Assembly (NCBI RefSeq): GCF_004364805.1
Contig: NZ_SOAP01000002.1
Span: 868,001-932,000 of the forward strand
Source of the DNA: Pelagimonas phthalicica
Lineage (GTDB): Bacteria > Pseudomonadota > Alphaproteobacteria > Rhodobacterales > Rhodobacteraceae
Direction of reading: 5' to 3'
DNA length: 64,000 nucleotides
Shown: piece after piece, positions 42,379-52,497 of the stretch
Position numbering within the stretch: the stretch's first letter is position 1
How the letters are laid out: every line of letters begins with the position of its first letter
Notes under the pieces: generated by a model
What the model was told of the DNA's origin: nothing
What the model saw: the letters and a program-made list of their open reading frames with translations, nothing else
Database searches by the model: none
Made by a program: the position numbers and the translations under genes

Positions 42379-45003
42379 TTACCCGGGCAGCAGCTTTCTC
42401 ATTGCGGAAACTGTTCCATTGCCAATTTTTCCGTCAATTGGACCCGAATAATAACCCAATTTCTTGAGCTCACGCTGCATTGCGCGCGCCGTATCAGGAT
42501 CCCAGTCAGACCGGTCTCGGTTCGTCACCAGCCACTTGCGCCCGCCCTTCAACGCCAAGATGTACAACTCTACCGCTTTTTTGGGGGATTTTTGAACAGC
42601 ACGGCCATTTTCATAGAAGAAACCAAGATTGTTTTGCGCCCTTGCATGCCCTTGGTTTGCCGCCTGACGGTACCACCTCACCGCTGTAAGGTCAGATTGA
42701 TTTACGCCTTCCCCTCGCTCGTAGAGTACACCAAGTGAGTTTTGCGCAGGCGCATATCCTTGTTCTGCGGCCTTTTCATACCAATCCGCTGCTACCTTTT
42801 TGGACTGGCGGGTGCCGCGCCCATTTGCATACATAATTCCAATAGAATATTGAGATTTGGCATATCCTTGATGGGCCGCCGCACGGTACCAATTCAACGC
42901 CTCCTTATTTGATTGGGTGACACCAGTTCCATTTCTGTACATGACCGCAAGGTTATGTTGTGCAAAAGCCGTGCCAGCCTTTGCAGAAGCGCGATACAGG
43001 CTAACGGCCCTTTCATAGGATTGGTCGACGCCCAGTCCTTTTTCATAGGCGTATCCCAGGCTGCCTTTCGCGCGTGCGCTTCCTTGATCCGCAGCTTTTC
43101 GAAACCACATCACAGAGGTCTCATGGGACTGCGTCCCATTAAACCCGTCGCGGTAGCGGTGGCCCAGGTTGAGCTGAGCTTGAACGTTACCTTGCTCGGC
43201 GGCCTTGTGATACCACTTCACCGCCTCAGTTACAGATTGCGGAACACCGCGGCCCGTTTCATACATCCAACCAAGGTTATTCTGCCCCCTTGGATAACCC
43301 TGCGCAGCGGCTTTTAGATATAGCTCTGCGGCCAATTCGTCTGAGCGGCGAACACCGCGCCCTTTTTCGTACATCCATCCCAAATTAGCTTGCGCGCGGG
43401 CCGAGTTTTGATCAGCTGCAATTTGGTAGTATTCGACTGCTTTTTCATCCGATTGTGGCACACCTTTGCCGTGTTGATACAGCACCCCCAAATTGATGGT
43501 CGCAAAGACATGTCCCTGGCTCGCTGCCTGCTGATATAGTTCGAACGCTTTTTCGTAGGACCTTGAGACGCCAGAACCTTGTTCAAACTTGGCCCCCAAG
43601 TTATTCATGGCCGTCGTGTTCCCAAGATCAGCGCCTCGTTGGTAGAGTTCTATCGCCTTGGTATAGTTTTCCTCCGCATCATAAGCGCGCCCCAGAAGGG
43701 TGATCGCTGTGGGATCATCGGGAACAAGGCTCAATGCCTTTTCGCAGGCTGCTTTCGCCTTGGCACTGTTAACTTCGGAGAAGGTCTTGCCACTGAAGCG
43801 CAGTCCAGGGCGAATATCATCAATATAGTCCGATGGGGCTGCTTCGTTGTAACAAGCCAACATTGCGTCGAGAATTTCTTGGCTTTCTTCCTCAACACTT
43901 ACACCGCCGGCGAGTTTCAACGCTTCTTGCACTCGTTGCTCTGCTTCTTGCTTGAGGCGCTCACGTTCTGCGCGCAATGCCGCCAGCTCTTGCTCCAACT
44001 TGGCCGAATTGTCTCCGTCATCGCGTTTTGCTTTAAGATCCCGCAACTCATTCAATAAGGCCTGCTGCTCAGCCAATGCCGCAACACGCTGCGCTTCGAT
44101 AGCAGCCTCGGCATCCTCGCGTTCGGCCTGCAGGGCTTGCAACTGTGCCTGGAGTTTCGCCACGTCGACATCATCTCGTTGAGAGGGTTTCGCCACGGCT
44201 CTTAGGATTTGGCTTTGGCTCAGGATGTCGCGCATGGGTATGGCAAAATTTACAGCCCCTGCGCGAGATCCTGCATGGTGCAGAGCAACAACCTGTTTGC
44301 TATCGGCATCCAAAACCGGAGAGCCGGAATTGCCCGGCAAGGTATCGCATGTATGACGCACTCGGCCCGAGGCCAAAGCCGGATCGTCAGCCTGGCATTT
44401 TTCCCGGCTGATGCGCTGCGCCTCTCCCATTGGGTGGCCGATGATCCACAAAGGAGCCAGGCTTATGGGTTCCGCGGCCGACAATTCCAACGCTCCGAAT
44501 TCTGAATTTGCGTCGCCAATCAACTTCAAAACTGAATAGTCAAGATCTTTGGAGCTCTCCAAGGGCTGCGGGTTGACGTGAAAGGTTTTCACCCCTTCTT
44601 CAATTCCGTCCCGCACATAACCCGCTTTGAATTGTACCGAGATAATGGCGCTTGCCCCAAGACGATCATTCTCCAGAATTCCTGGCACACAATGATGATT
44701 GGTCATCAACCTATTGTCATTCAACAAGAAAGCGGTGCACGGCGCGTGCCCTTTATCGGTTAGAATATCCAGACGACCAACGGAACGCCCCGCCCGGGCA
44801 AAAACGGATTGCGTTCCGTAATTGGCGATAAATTCATTATTGTAAGAGCCGATCTGCGCCTCAAGCTCGACCCCGACCATCGCCGACTGGTTTTGTCTAA
44901 GGACGACATCCCCAAAAGTGGATGCGTCAAACAGCATTAGCTCTTGCCCTGCCGAGATTGCTGGAAAAAGCGTGATGGCGGTTGTCAAAAAAATACGTCG
45001 CAT
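42379..45003 (-). CDS. Secreted trypsin-like protease with coiled coil, ~10 Sel1 repeats and peptidoglycan-binding C-terminus
   Basis: 874 residues. Order of parts: signal peptide (1-19, MRRIFLTTAITLFPAISAG); S1/trypsin-like domain (about 70-265) with His104 (MTNHHC), Asp155 (KDLDYSVLKL) and Ser226 (LPGNSGSPV); coiled coil (about 280-365, rich in Q/A/E/R); a degenerate TPR; ten 36-residue Sel1 repeats (about 460-820, pattern A-x2-NLG-x-MYE-x-G-x-GV); and a PG_binding_1-like end (DTARAMQRELKKLGYYSGPI). All three protease residues are in place. The gene appears less GC-rich than its neighbours. It is a single gene without obvious partner; substrate unknown. Confidence 0.9.
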   Translation of the reverse strand: MRRIFLTTAITLFPAISAGQELMLFDASTFGDVVLRQNQSAMVGVELEAQIGSYNNEFIANYGTQSVFARAGRSVGRLDILTDKGHAPCTAFLLNDNRLMTNHHCVPGILENDRLGASAIISVQFKAGYVRDGIEEGVKTFHVNPQPLESSKDLDYSVLKLIGDANSEFGALELSAAEPISLAPLWIIGHPMGEAQRISREKCQADDPALASGRVRHTCDTLPGNSGSPVLDADSKQVVALHHAGSRAGAVNFAIPMRDILSQSQILRAVAKPSQRDDVDVAKLQAQLQALQAEREDAEAAIEAQRVAALAEQQALLNELRDLKAKRDDGDNSAKLEQELAALRAERERLKQEAEQRVQEALKLAGGVSVEEESQEILDAMLACYNEAAPSDYIDDIRPGLRFSGKTFSEVNSAKAKAACEKALSLVPDDPTAITLLGRAYDAEENYTKAIELYQRGADLGNTTAMNNLGAKFEQGSGVSRSYEKAFELYQQAASQGHVFATINLGVLYQHGKGVPQSDEKAVEYYQIAADQNSARAQANLGWMYEKGRGVRRSDELAAELYLKAAAQGYPRGQNNLGWMYETGRGVPQSVTEAVKWYHKAAEQGNVQAQLNLGHRYRDGFNGTQSHETSVMWFRKAADQGSARAKGSLGYAYEKGLGVDQSYERAVSLYRASAKAGTAFAQHNLAVMYRNGTGVTQSNKEALNWYRAAAHQGYAKSQYSIGIMYANGRGTRQSKKVAADWYEKAAEQGYAPAQNSLGVLYERGEGVNQSDLTAVRWYRQAANQGHARAQNNLGFFYENGRAVQKSPKKAVELYILALKGGRKWLVTNRDRSDWDPDTARAMQRELKKLGYYSGPIDGKIGNGTVSAMRKLLPG

Positions 45004-45077
45004 AAGGCCTCTCAGAAATTCTCTGAAAAGCTATGCAGAAATCAAACCTTTGAGAAGATCAAATTTTTGATACGCGA

Positions 45078-45743
45078 TCAGAACCCGCATTTATCCCGCA
45101 GAAAGGCCAGTGCGACTGACAGCCCATCCGGGGCGATTCCGTGAGCGGTGCCTTTCTGGATATGCGCGAACACCTCTTTGAAGCCAGCGGCTTGCAACCC
45201 TTCGGCGGCTTCGGGCAAGGATTGCACCGGCACGACATCGTCCTGATCGCCATGCACCAGCAGAACGGGCAGTGTGTTTTGCACCTCATCGACCAGCAAT
45301 TCCGGTTGCAGCAGACGACCCGAAAAGGCAACGACGCCAGCAACCGGGTCTTCGCGACGGGGCATTACATGCAGAGCCATCATGGTGCCTTGGCTAAAGC
45401 CAAAGATTGCAACCTGTTCGGGTAGCAGGTCTTCGTCGACCATGAGGGCATCAAGAAAGGCGTTCAAGTCTTCGACAGCACGCCCCATGCCCTCCATGCT
45501 TTCCTCTTCGGAAGAGCCGTCGATCCAGGGGATCGGGAACCACTGAAAGCCAAAGGGCGCACCGGCGCAGGCTTCGGGTGCATCAGGAGCCACAAACAGC
45601 GTATCGGGCAGATGTTCTCCCAAAGGATCGGCCAGACCCAGCAAATCAGCGCCATTGGCCCCGTAGCCATGCAGGAACACCACACAAGAGCGAGTGTCAC
45701 CAGAAAACGGAGCCTTGCGGCCTGCTTGCAAAACGCGTGTCAT
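45078..45743 (-). CDS. Phospholipase/carboxylesterase-family alpha/beta hydrolase
   Basis: 221 residues from ATG 45743. It shows SCVVFLHGYGANGADLLGLA, the nucleophile elbow IFGFSQGTMMALHV, the acid in LLVHGDQDDVVP and the His in GTAHGIAPDG, which fit the acyl-protein thioesterase/YpfH-like carboxylesterase family. Its start overlaps the alkA stop (ATGA), and it is the last gene of a cobK-alkA-esterase run. Confidence 0.92.
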   Translation of the reverse strand: MTRVLQAGRKAPFSGDTRSCVVFLHGYGANGADLLGLADPLGEHLPDTLFVAPDAPEACAGAPFGFQWFPIPWIDGSSEEESMEGMGRAVEDLNAFLDALMVDEDLLPEQVAIFGFSQGTMMALHVMPRREDPVAGVVAFSGRLLQPELLVDEVQNTLPVLLVHGDQDDVVPVQSLPEAAEGLQAAGFKEVFAHIQKGTAHGIAPDGLSVALAFLRDKCGF

Positions 45744-46381
45744 GAAATGCCCTCTCTGTCCTTTGCCACATGGTAGTAGGCAAAGAGCAGCCGCGCCGCA
45801 ACCGCTCTCCACGGGCTCCAGGCCTCGGCCATCTGACGCAGGGCGCGTTCCTTGGGACGCTCGGACAGATCAAAGAGGATGCGCGCAGCCTCTTGCAAAG
45901 CAAGATCACCGGGGGCGAAAACATCGGCGCGCCCTAGGGAGAACATGCAGTAGATTTCGGCGGTCCAGACACCGATGCCTTTGACGGCGACAAGGGTTTT
46001 GACGATGTCCGCATCAGGCATGTCACGCAGCGCTTCAAAGTCGATCCCGGCTTCTGCCAGAGCCAAAGCATAGCTGGCCTTTTGCCGCGACAGGCCTAGC
46101 CCGCGCAGTTGCTCTTCGTTTTGACTGGCGACAGCCTCAGGCGTGATCATGCCCGCTGTTTCAAGGCGCGCCCAAATAGCGCGGGCCGAGGCGACACTAA
46201 CTTGCTGGCTGACAATGGCGCTAAGCAGTTGCGCAAACCCGTCATCACGCAGGCGCAAAGGCAAGGGGCCAGTGGCCTCCAGCGCCGTCGCAAACCGCGC
46301 ATCATGCTGCGAAAGCCAAGCGGCCCCTTCTGCCACACAAGCATCCGACGTGATGATGCGCCCTATTTCCGATCTATCCAT
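45740..46381 (-). CDS. alkA: DNA-3-methyladenine glycosylase, AlkA-type
   Basis: 213 residues. HhH-GPD DNA glycosylase for alkylated bases. The helix-hairpin-helix reads TLVAVKGIGVWTAEIYCMFSLG, followed by the catalytic aspartate in RADVFAPGDLALQEA. The N-terminal AlkA-specific domain is short (LRLRDDGFAQLLSAIVSQQVS), as in most bacterial AlkA2-like enzymes. It overlaps cobK by 19 bp and the esterase by 4 bp. Confidence 0.93.
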   Translation of the reverse strand: MDRSEIGRIITSDACVAEGAAWLSQHDARFATALEATGPLPLRLRDDGFAQLLSAIVSQQVSVASARAIWARLETAGMITPEAVASQNEEQLRGLGLSRQKASYALALAEAGIDFEALRDMPDADIVKTLVAVKGIGVWTAEIYCMFSLGRADVFAPGDLALQEAARILFDLSERPKERALRQMAEAWSPWRAVAARLLFAYYHVAKDREGIS

Positions 46382-47052
46382 GTCTTTGCCTCTGCAACAC
46401 TTGCGCAGCTCACCCCGCCCGGCCAGGCGGGTCTCGCCACCATGGCGACGCTGAGACCCAGTTGCCGAGCTGCGGCAAGTTTGGGCCAGCCCCCCGGCCC
46501 CCCTGCGTTGCGCAGCAGCAGCCAGTCAACCCGTTCCTTGCGCAAGAAACGCTCCTCTTGCGCAATTGCGAAAGGGCCTTTGGCAGGCAGGAAACGACCA
46601 TGCCTAAGCGGAAACGCCCCGCCCGGGGCACCCAATCGCCGCGCCAAAACATGCGCCTTGAGGCTTTTGAGCTCGCCCAGCCCCTGACGGCCGAGCGTTG
46701 TCAAAACCCTCGCGCCAGTGGGAATGACCGCTGCAGCAGAACGTTCAGACCGCAGCAGAACCCAGCGGTCCCGCGCCCCTGCTCGCCAAGCCGGACGGCG
46801 CAGGAAAGCCACAGGCAGGTCGATAGCCTTAGCAGCCCGCCAACACATCCCGGCCGTGTTTCCATCACAGGGGTGGCAGGCAATGACCATGACATCGAAC
46901 TGATGCAAGGCGGGCAACGCCCCTTGCGCAACAGGACAAGGCCAGTCACGCGCAACGCGTTCCGGTTCAGGCAACCACACAGTCGCGTGATCCAGGCTGC
47001 AAGCCAGATGCCAGGCCTCAACCGAGCCACCAATGATCAAAACGCGTTTCAT
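46363..47052 (-). CDS. cobK: Precorrin-6A reductase (CobK/CbiJ), somewhat degenerate
   Basis: 229 residues, slightly short. Begins KRVLIIGGSVEAWHLACSL (GGT-EA-type nucleotide loop) and ends in VDWLLLRNAGGPGGWPKLAAARQLGLSVAMVARPAWP, diagnostic for CobK. The usual DATHPFA motif in the first half is replaced by VIACHPCDGN. This leaves some doubt whether it still reduces precorrin-6A in B12 synthesis. No other cob gene is near; it is expressed with alkA. Confidence 0.85.
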   Translation of the reverse strand: MKRVLIIGGSVEAWHLACSLDHATVWLPEPERVARDWPCPVAQGALPALHQFDVMVIACHPCDGNTAGMCWRAAKAIDLPVAFLRRPAWRAGARDRWVLLRSERSAAAVIPTGARVLTTLGRQGLGELKSLKAHVLARRLGAPGGAFPLRHGRFLPAKGPFAIAQEERFLRKERVDWLLLRNAGGPGGWPKLAAARQLGLSVAMVARPAWPGGVSCASVAEAKTWIDRK

Positions 47053-47133
47053 GCAAGTTTGATAAGGGGTTGAGACAGAAAACCCAAGTCAGCTCTTGGT
47101 CTCATTCAGGGCGGTATGCTCAGTTACTTTGTA

Positions 47134-47162
47134 TTGATACACACATTCAGTACTTGTTATAT
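47134..47162 (+). promoter_or_regulatory. Sigma70-type promoter for the MFS gene
   Basis: TTGATA (47134-47139), 17-base spacer, TTATAT (47157-47162); start codon 27 bases further on. The match is strong, but no experimental start is known. Confidence 0.7.
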
Positions 47163-47189
47163 AGGTCAACTCCCCTTACCCCTTTCGCC

Positions 47190-48482
47190 ATGACAGATGC
47201 GACCCAAATCCCCGATGATCGTCAAGCCAAGCGCAATGTGACCGTCCTGGTCATGGCCTCGGCTGTTCTGGGTTCTCAGATGCCGATGATCTTTACCGTT
47301 GGCGGTCTGGCCGGGCAGCAATTGGCCCCGAACCCGTGCTTTGCCACCCTGCCGATTTCCTTCATCGTTTTGGGCTCGATGCTGGCGGCGACACCGGTCT
47401 CATCTTTCATGCAAAGCCATGGGCGGCGCGCGGGTTTCCTGTTGGGGGCGTTTATGGGCGCGCTTGGCGCGGCAGTGGCTGCGCTGGGGTTGTATCAGGC
47501 CAATTTCGTCATCTTCCTGCTCGGCAGCCTGGTGACCGGGGTCTACATGTCGGCGCAGGGCTTTTACCGCTTTGCCGCTGCTGACACAGCTTCGGATGAT
47601 TTCCGCCCCAAGGCGATTTCCTATGTCATGGCCGGTGGCTTGCTCGCAGCAGTGATTGGCCCGCAACTTGGCAATTTCTCGTCGCTGGCCTTTGGACCAA
47701 TCCCATTCTTCGGGACGTATATTGCCGTCGCGCTTTTGAACGCCTTTGGCGCGATCCTGTTCCTGTTTCTGGATATCCCAAAGCCGGAAAAGCCCGCATT
47801 GGACGCACCGCAAGGTCGAACCCGGCTTGAGATGTTGCGCACGCCGCGCATTGCCGTGGCGATCATCGCCGCCATGGTTTCCTATGCGCTCATGAACCTT
47901 GTCATGACCTCAACGCCACTGGCTGTCGTCGGCTGCGGCCTGACCGGAGAAACCGAGCTGCCCGACTATCTGGTCAACATGGTGCCCGAGGGCACGCTGC
48001 GCGAACAGTTCACCTTTATCGCAGGATATGTGGTGACGGCGCATGTGCTGGCCATGTTCGCTCCGAGTTTCTTTACCGGACATCTGATCGCGCGCTTTGG
48101 CGCGGAAAAGATCATTGCAACCGGTCTTGTGATCCTTGCCGGGGCGGGGTTTGTCGCGTTGCAGGGCGTCGCGCTGGAAAACTTCTTCATTGCGCTGATC
48201 CTGCTGGGGTTGGGCTGGAACTTTGGCTTTATCGGGGCCACTGCCATGCTCGCCAGTTCGCATAGCGCTGAAGAGCGCGGCCGTTTGCAGGGTATGAATG
48301 ACCTGATCGTATTTGGCGGCGTGACCGTGGCGTCTTTGGCGTCGGGTGGGTTGATGAATTGCTCAGGCGGCTCTGCCCAAGCAGGTTGGGCGGCGGTGAA
48401 TATCGCCATGGTGCCATTCCTGATGCTGGCCGGTGCTGCTTTGATCTGGCTGGTTCTGCGCCCCAAAGACCAACTGGCATAA
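47190..48482 (+). CDS. MFS transporter
   Basis: 430 residues from ATG 47190 (MTDATQIPDDRQAKRNVTV). Twelve hydrophobic segments can be traced; the first is VLVMASAVLGSQMPMIFTVGG. The loop after segment 2 is SSFMQSHGRRAGFLLGAFMG, near the MFS D-x-x-x-R-R pattern, and FTGHLIARFGAEKIIATG is the matching central loop. The substrate is unknown; homologues in Rhodobacteraceae are often annotated only as MFS. A good promoter precedes it and it converges with the phytoene-synthase-like gene 13 bp away. Confidence 0.9.
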   Translation: MTDATQIPDDRQAKRNVTVLVMASAVLGSQMPMIFTVGGLAGQQLAPNPCFATLPISFIVLGSMLAATPVSSFMQSHGRRAGFLLGAFMGALGAAVAALGLYQANFVIFLLGSLVTGVYMSAQGFYRFAAADTASDDFRPKAISYVMAGGLLAAVIGPQLGNFSSLAFGPIPFFGTYIAVALLNAFGAILFLFLDIPKPEKPALDAPQGRTRLEMLRTPRIAVAIIAAMVSYALMNLVMTSTPLAVVGCGLTGETELPDYLVNMVPEGTLREQFTFIAGYVVTAHVLAMFAPSFFTGHLIARFGAEKIIATGLVILAGAGFVALQGVALENFFIALILLGLGWNFGFIGATAMLASSHSAEERGRLQGMNDLIVFGGVTVASLASGGLMNCSGGSAQAGWAAVNIAMVPFLMLAGAALIWLVLRPKDQLA

Positions 48483-48495
48483 CCCGAAGGCCGCG

Positions 48496-49284
48496 TTACC
48501 AGCGCCCGGTCTGAGACACCCATAATTTGCGCCAGCGTTGCGCTGCCTCTGACGGCATCAAAGTGCCCGCAGCCACCAGATGCGGTTGCGTCGCTGCGCG
48601 TTTCAGGATTGGGCGCGCCATCCATCCAGACAGCAAAGCGGCGCGTGCGGCTTGGGGGACTGCTCCGCGGAATTTGCGCGCCTCTACCAGCTTTTCCAGC
48701 CCCTTTTGCGCCAATGCGCGCACGGCCTCTGGCCGACCATCCACCAAAGGCACGCGCCCTGCCGCCTCAAGCTCGGGCACCGCCGTCAGGAAACTGGCCA
48801 AGCCCGAAGCCCAGCCCAGCGCATAGGCGGTGCGGTCATCCGTGTCGCCCAGCGCCGCCGCTGCGGCCTGCATCAGCAAGCCAGAGGTGTTGCCGATAAA
48901 ATCCTCGAACGCGGCCTGATCCTCAAACGTATCGCGGTAAATGTCCCAGCGTCGCGCCAGCACCAGATCATCCAGACGCTTGGCCATGTCGCGCGGCAAA
49001 ACCATCGCCAAAGGGGTCACCACCTCGTGACGACGCACCAGGCCCCCTTCGGCAATCTCGGCCAAGGCATCACGCCACCATTGCAGGCGCATTTCGGCGA
49101 TCATGTGCTCTTGTGTAACCCAAGGGGCACGGCTGACCTCGACATTCATGGCATAGATCGGGAACAGCACGGCACGCGCCGCCACCGGTACCGCCATCAC
49201 GGCCTGAAACCGCTCTGGGTCGCCCTTTTCAACGATCTGCGCGCAGGCGACGAGATCGGGATTGTCGATAAAAGGATCGTTCAA
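48496..49284 (-). CDS. Squalene/phytoene-synthase-family protein
   Basis: 262 residues from a TTG at 49284, with GGGGG/AGGG upstream. The fold is isoprenoid synthase-like (ERFQAVMAVPVAARAVLFPIYAMNVEVSR, EMRLQWWRDALAEI). However, the aspartate-rich motifs of true phytoene synthases (DxxxD) are weak: the first is VEVSR and the second is QAAFEDFIGNTSGLL. It resembles the NDUFAF6-type members, which assist respiratory complex I assembly in mitochondria. An enzymatic role is doubtful. It lies 12 bp after cimA on the same strand. Confidence 0.85.
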   Translation of the reverse strand: MNDPFIDNPDLVACAQIVEKGDPERFQAVMAVPVAARAVLFPIYAMNVEVSRAPWVTQEHMIAEMRLQWWRDALAEIAEGGLVRRHEVVTPLAMVLPRDMAKRLDDLVLARRWDIYRDTFEDQAAFEDFIGNTSGLLMQAAAAALGDTDDRTAYALGWASGLASFLTAVPELEAAGRVPLVDGRPEAVRALAQKGLEKLVEARKFRGAVPQAARAALLSGWMARPILKRAATQPHLVAAGTLMPSEAAQRWRKLWVSQTGRW

Positions 49285-49296
49285 CGCCCTGCCCCC

Positions 49297-50913
49297 TTAG
49301 GCCGCGCCGTCGCGCACCAGTTTCCAACGCACGGCGTCCAACAGTGCCTCGAACGAGGCATCAACTATGTTGGCACTGACGCCGACGGTGGCCCAGCGCC
49401 GCCCCTGCCCGTCTTCGCTGTCGATGATCACGCGGGTGACGGCCTCAGTGCCGCCTTGGGTTATGCGCACCTTGAAATCGACCAGACGCATATCGTCGAT
49501 CACCGATTGATAGCGCCCCAGATCTTTGGCCAAGGCACGGGCCAAGGCATTCACCGGCCCCCGGTCGCTGCCATTCTCATCCATGCTTTCGGAAACCGAG
49601 AGCTTTTTGACACCATCAACCTTGACCACAACCACCGCCTCAGAGAGCGAGACCATCTGGTTATACTTGTTCTTGCGCCGCTCAATGGTCACGCGGTAGC
49701 GTTTGACCTCAAAGAACTCAGGCAGCTGTCCCAAAGCCTCGCGCGCCAACAGCTCGAACGAGGCCTGTGCGGTGTCATAGGAATAGCCCAGCGCCTCGCG
49801 TTCCTTGACTTGATCCAGGATCAAGCCCAGCGCCGGGTGATCTTTGGGAACCTCCAAACCGGCCTCGGCCAGGCGTTTGCGCAGATTGGACTGCCCGGCC
49901 TGATTAGACATAGGCACAATGCGGCGATTGCCGACCAGTGAGGGGTCGATATGCTCATAGGTCGAGGGATCTTTGAGGATCGCACTGGCATGCAGCCCGG
50001 CCTTATGGGCAAAGGCCGACGCCCCGACATAGGGGGCTTGTTTCATCGGCACCCGGTTCAGGATCTCGTCCAGCATACGGCTGATGCGGGTCAAGCTTTC
50101 CAGGCCGTCCTGATTGACGCCAACCTCAAAGGTCGAGGCATAGGGTTCCTTAAGCAGGAGCGTCGGGATAAGCGTTGTTAAATTGGCATTGCCGCACCGT
50201 TCCCCTAGCCCGTTCAGTGTGCCCTGAATCTGGCGCGCGCCCGCATCGACCGCCGCCAGGCTACAGGCCACGGCGTTTTCGGTGTCATTATGGGTGTGAA
50301 TGCCCAACCGGTCGCCGGGGATGCCAGAGGCGATGACATCATGCACAATCTGCCCGACTTCTTGCGGCAATGTCCCGCCATTGGTGTCACAGAGCACGAT
50401 CCAGCGGGCATCGGCCTCGTAGGCGGCCTTTAGCGCCGCCAAGGCGTAATCCGGATTGGCCTTATAGCCGTCAAAAAAATGCTCGGCGTCAAACAGCGCT
50501 TCGCGCTTCTGTGCACGAATATGGGCGATTGAGGCCCGAATATTCTCGAGATTTTCCTCGAGCGTGATGCCAAGCGCCTTGGTGACGTGGAAATCATGGC
50601 TTTTGCCAACCAGACAGACCGCACCGGTTCCGGCGTTCAAAACAGCCGCCAGCACATCGTCATTTTCGGCTGAGCGTCCGGCGCGTTTGGTCATGCCAAA
50701 GGCGGTCATCTGCGCCCGGGTCTTGGGGGCGGTGTCGAAAAACGCGCTGTCAGTCGGGTTGGCCCCGGGCCAGCCGCCCTCGATATAATCCACACCCAAT
50801 TCATCCAGCGCCGCGGTGATGCGCAGTTTCTCATCGGTGGAAAACTGCACCCCTTGGGTTTGCTGCCCGTCGCGCAGAGTGGTGTCGTAAAGGTAGAGCT
50901 TTTCACGCGTCAT
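49297..50913 (-). CDS. cimA: Citramalate synthase
   Basis: 538 residues. Condenses pyruvate and acetyl-CoA to citramalate, the first step of the threonine-independent route to 2-oxobutyrate and isoleucine. The N-terminal DRE-TIM barrel has [20 protein letters not shown], the metal ligands in [13 protein letters not shown] and [16 protein letters not shown]; the C-terminal LeuA-type regulatory domain (about 390-530) contains [17 protein letters not shown]. Starts with an ATGA overlap with the end of cysS. Confidence 0.96.
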   Translation of the reverse strand: MTREKLYLYDTTLRDGQQTQGVQFSTDEKLRITAALDELGVDYIEGGWPGANPTDSAFFDTAPKTRAQMTAFGMTKRAGRSAENDDVLAAVLNAGTGAVCLVGKSHDFHVTKALGITLEENLENIRASIAHIRAQKREALFDAEHFFDGYKANPDYALAALKAAYEADARWIVLCDTNGGTLPQEVGQIVHDVIASGIPGDRLGIHTHNDTENAVACSLAAVDAGARQIQGTLNGLGERCGNANLTTLIPTLLLKEPYASTFEVGVNQDGLESLTRISRMLDEILNRVPMKQAPYVGASAFAHKAGLHASAILKDPSTYEHIDPSLVGNRRIVPMSNQAGQSNLRKRLAEAGLEVPKDHPALGLILDQVKEREALGYSYDTAQASFELLAREALGQLPEFFEVKRYRVTIERRKNKYNQMVSLSEAVVVVKVDGVKKLSVSESMDENGSDRGPVNALARALAKDLGRYQSVIDDMRLVDFKVRITQGGTEAVTRVIIDSEDGQGRRWATVGVSANIVDASFEALLDAVRWKLVRDGAA

Positions 50914-52328
50914 GTGATATTCTCCAGCTTGGCGGCATCAAAGCCCGCCCCCGGCACAAGTTCGACTCCGGCTTTGGACATGCGCACCTCAACCCCGGCC
51001 TCGATCAAGGCCGATTTCATTTGGTCGACAGCGGAAAAATCCTTGGTCTCCATTGCCGTCGCGCGGACAGCCGCCAGTTTTTCTGCCAGATCGGACAGGT
51101 CAACCGACACCTTATCCCAACCGCCCAACTCTTCCGTCAGCAAGCCAAGGAACTGCGCCGAGGCCAGCATGGCCCCCTTTTCGTAAAAGCAGTCCTTCTG
51201 CGGGTTATCCGCGATCTCTCGTGCCATGGTGTGCAACACCGCAATACCGCCGGCGACGTTGATGTCATCGCTGACCGCATCGACGACGCGTTGATCGACC
51301 CCCGTCGGCTCGGCCCCTTGCAGCAGATCGCGCCATTTGCGCAGGGTCGCCTCGGCGTCTTGGCGTTTCTTCTCGGTCCAATCCATCGGCTTGCGATAAT
51401 GGGTCGACAGCATCACAAAGCGGATCACCTCGCCCGGAATGCCCTGATCCAGAAGATCGCGCACGGTAAAGAAGTTGCCCAGGGATTTGGACATCTTCTT
51501 GCCCTCAACCTGCAGCATCTCATTATGCAGCCAATAGCGGGCAAACTCCGCCTCTGGATGGGCGCAGCAGCTTTGTGCAATCTCGTTTTCATGATGGGGG
51601 AAGCTCAGGTCGTTGCCGCCGCCATGAATGTCGAAACTCGCGCCCAGCAGCTCATGGCTCATGGCTGAGCATTCGATATGCCAGCCCGGACGGCCACGTC
51701 CCCAAGGGCTGTCCCAACCGGGCAGTTCATCGCTTGAGGGTTTCCACAGCACGAAATCCATCGGGTCTTCTTTGAACGGAGCCACTTCGACCCGTGCGCC
51801 CGCGATCATGTCATCAACGGAACGGCCCGACAGCTTGCCGTAATCGGCATAGCTGCGCACCCGGAACAGCACGTGCCCTTCGGCGGCATAGGCGTGATCC
51901 TTGGCGATCAGGTCCGAGATCATTGCCTGCATCTGCCCGATATATTCGGTCGCACGCGGTTCATGATCGGGACGCTCGGCCCCCAGCGCGTCCATATCCT
52001 GATGATACCACGCGATGGTCTCGTTCGAACGCTCTGTCACCAGTTCTTCGAGCGTGCCTTTGGCCCCGGCCTCTTTGCGCGCCAAAGCAGTTGCGTTGAT
52101 CTTGTCATCCACATCGGTGAAGTTGCGCGCATAGGTGACGTGATCCTTGCCATAGACATGGCGCAGCAGGCGTTGCAGCACATCAAACACCAAAACCGGG
52201 CGCGCATTGCCCAGATGAGCGCGGTCATAAACCGTCGGCCCACAGACATAGAGCCGTACATTCTTGGGATCGATCGGCTCAAACCGCTCTTTTTTGCGCG
52301 TTTTGCTATTGGTGAGGAAAATGTCCAT
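50910..52328 (-). CDS. cysS: Cysteinyl-tRNA synthetase
   Basis: 472 residues, full length. Class I synthetase with [19 protein letters not shown] (Zn Cys and HIGH-type signature HLGN), ADDxx region [20 protein letters not shown] with further Zn ligands and the KMSKS loop [10 protein letters not shown]. Shared transcription with cimA by the overlap of stop and start. The identification is certain. Confidence 0.98.
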   Translation of the reverse strand: MDIFLTNSKTRKKERFEPIDPKNVRLYVCGPTVYDRAHLGNARPVLVFDVLQRLLRHVYGKDHVTYARNFTDVDDKINATALARKEAGAKGTLEELVTERSNETIAWYHQDMDALGAERPDHEPRATEYIGQMQAMISDLIAKDHAYAAEGHVLFRVRSYADYGKLSGRSVDDMIAGARVEVAPFKEDPMDFVLWKPSSDELPGWDSPWGRGRPGWHIECSAMSHELLGASFDIHGGGNDLSFPHHENEIAQSCCAHPEAEFARYWLHNEMLQVEGKKMSKSLGNFFTVRDLLDQGIPGEVIRFVMLSTHYRKPMDWTEKKRQDAEATLRKWRDLLQGAEPTGVDQRVVDAVSDDINVAGGIAVLHTMAREIADNPQKDCFYEKGAMLASAQFLGLLTEELGGWDKVSVDLSDLAEKLAAVRATAMETKDFSAVDQMKSALIEAGVEVRMSKAGVELVPGAGFDAAKLENIT

Positions 52329-52497
52329 GGCTCATGTCCTTCGCAGGGTCGCGGCGGGCTTAGCAAGTCTGGTTCAGAAAGAGAAGCTTTGAAACAAGAA
52401 CAGGCCCGCCAATATCGGGCCCATAACCGGCAACCCGACTATGTCAGGTGATAATGCAACAGATGATGGTGCGGGTCTTGTTCATAACGGCTTTTTG

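Noticed and set aside
48580-49941. 453-residue plus-strand frame opposite the phytoene-synthase-like gene and cimA
   Set aside because: Spans the boundary of two minus-strand genes with strong family motifs; no domain of its own.
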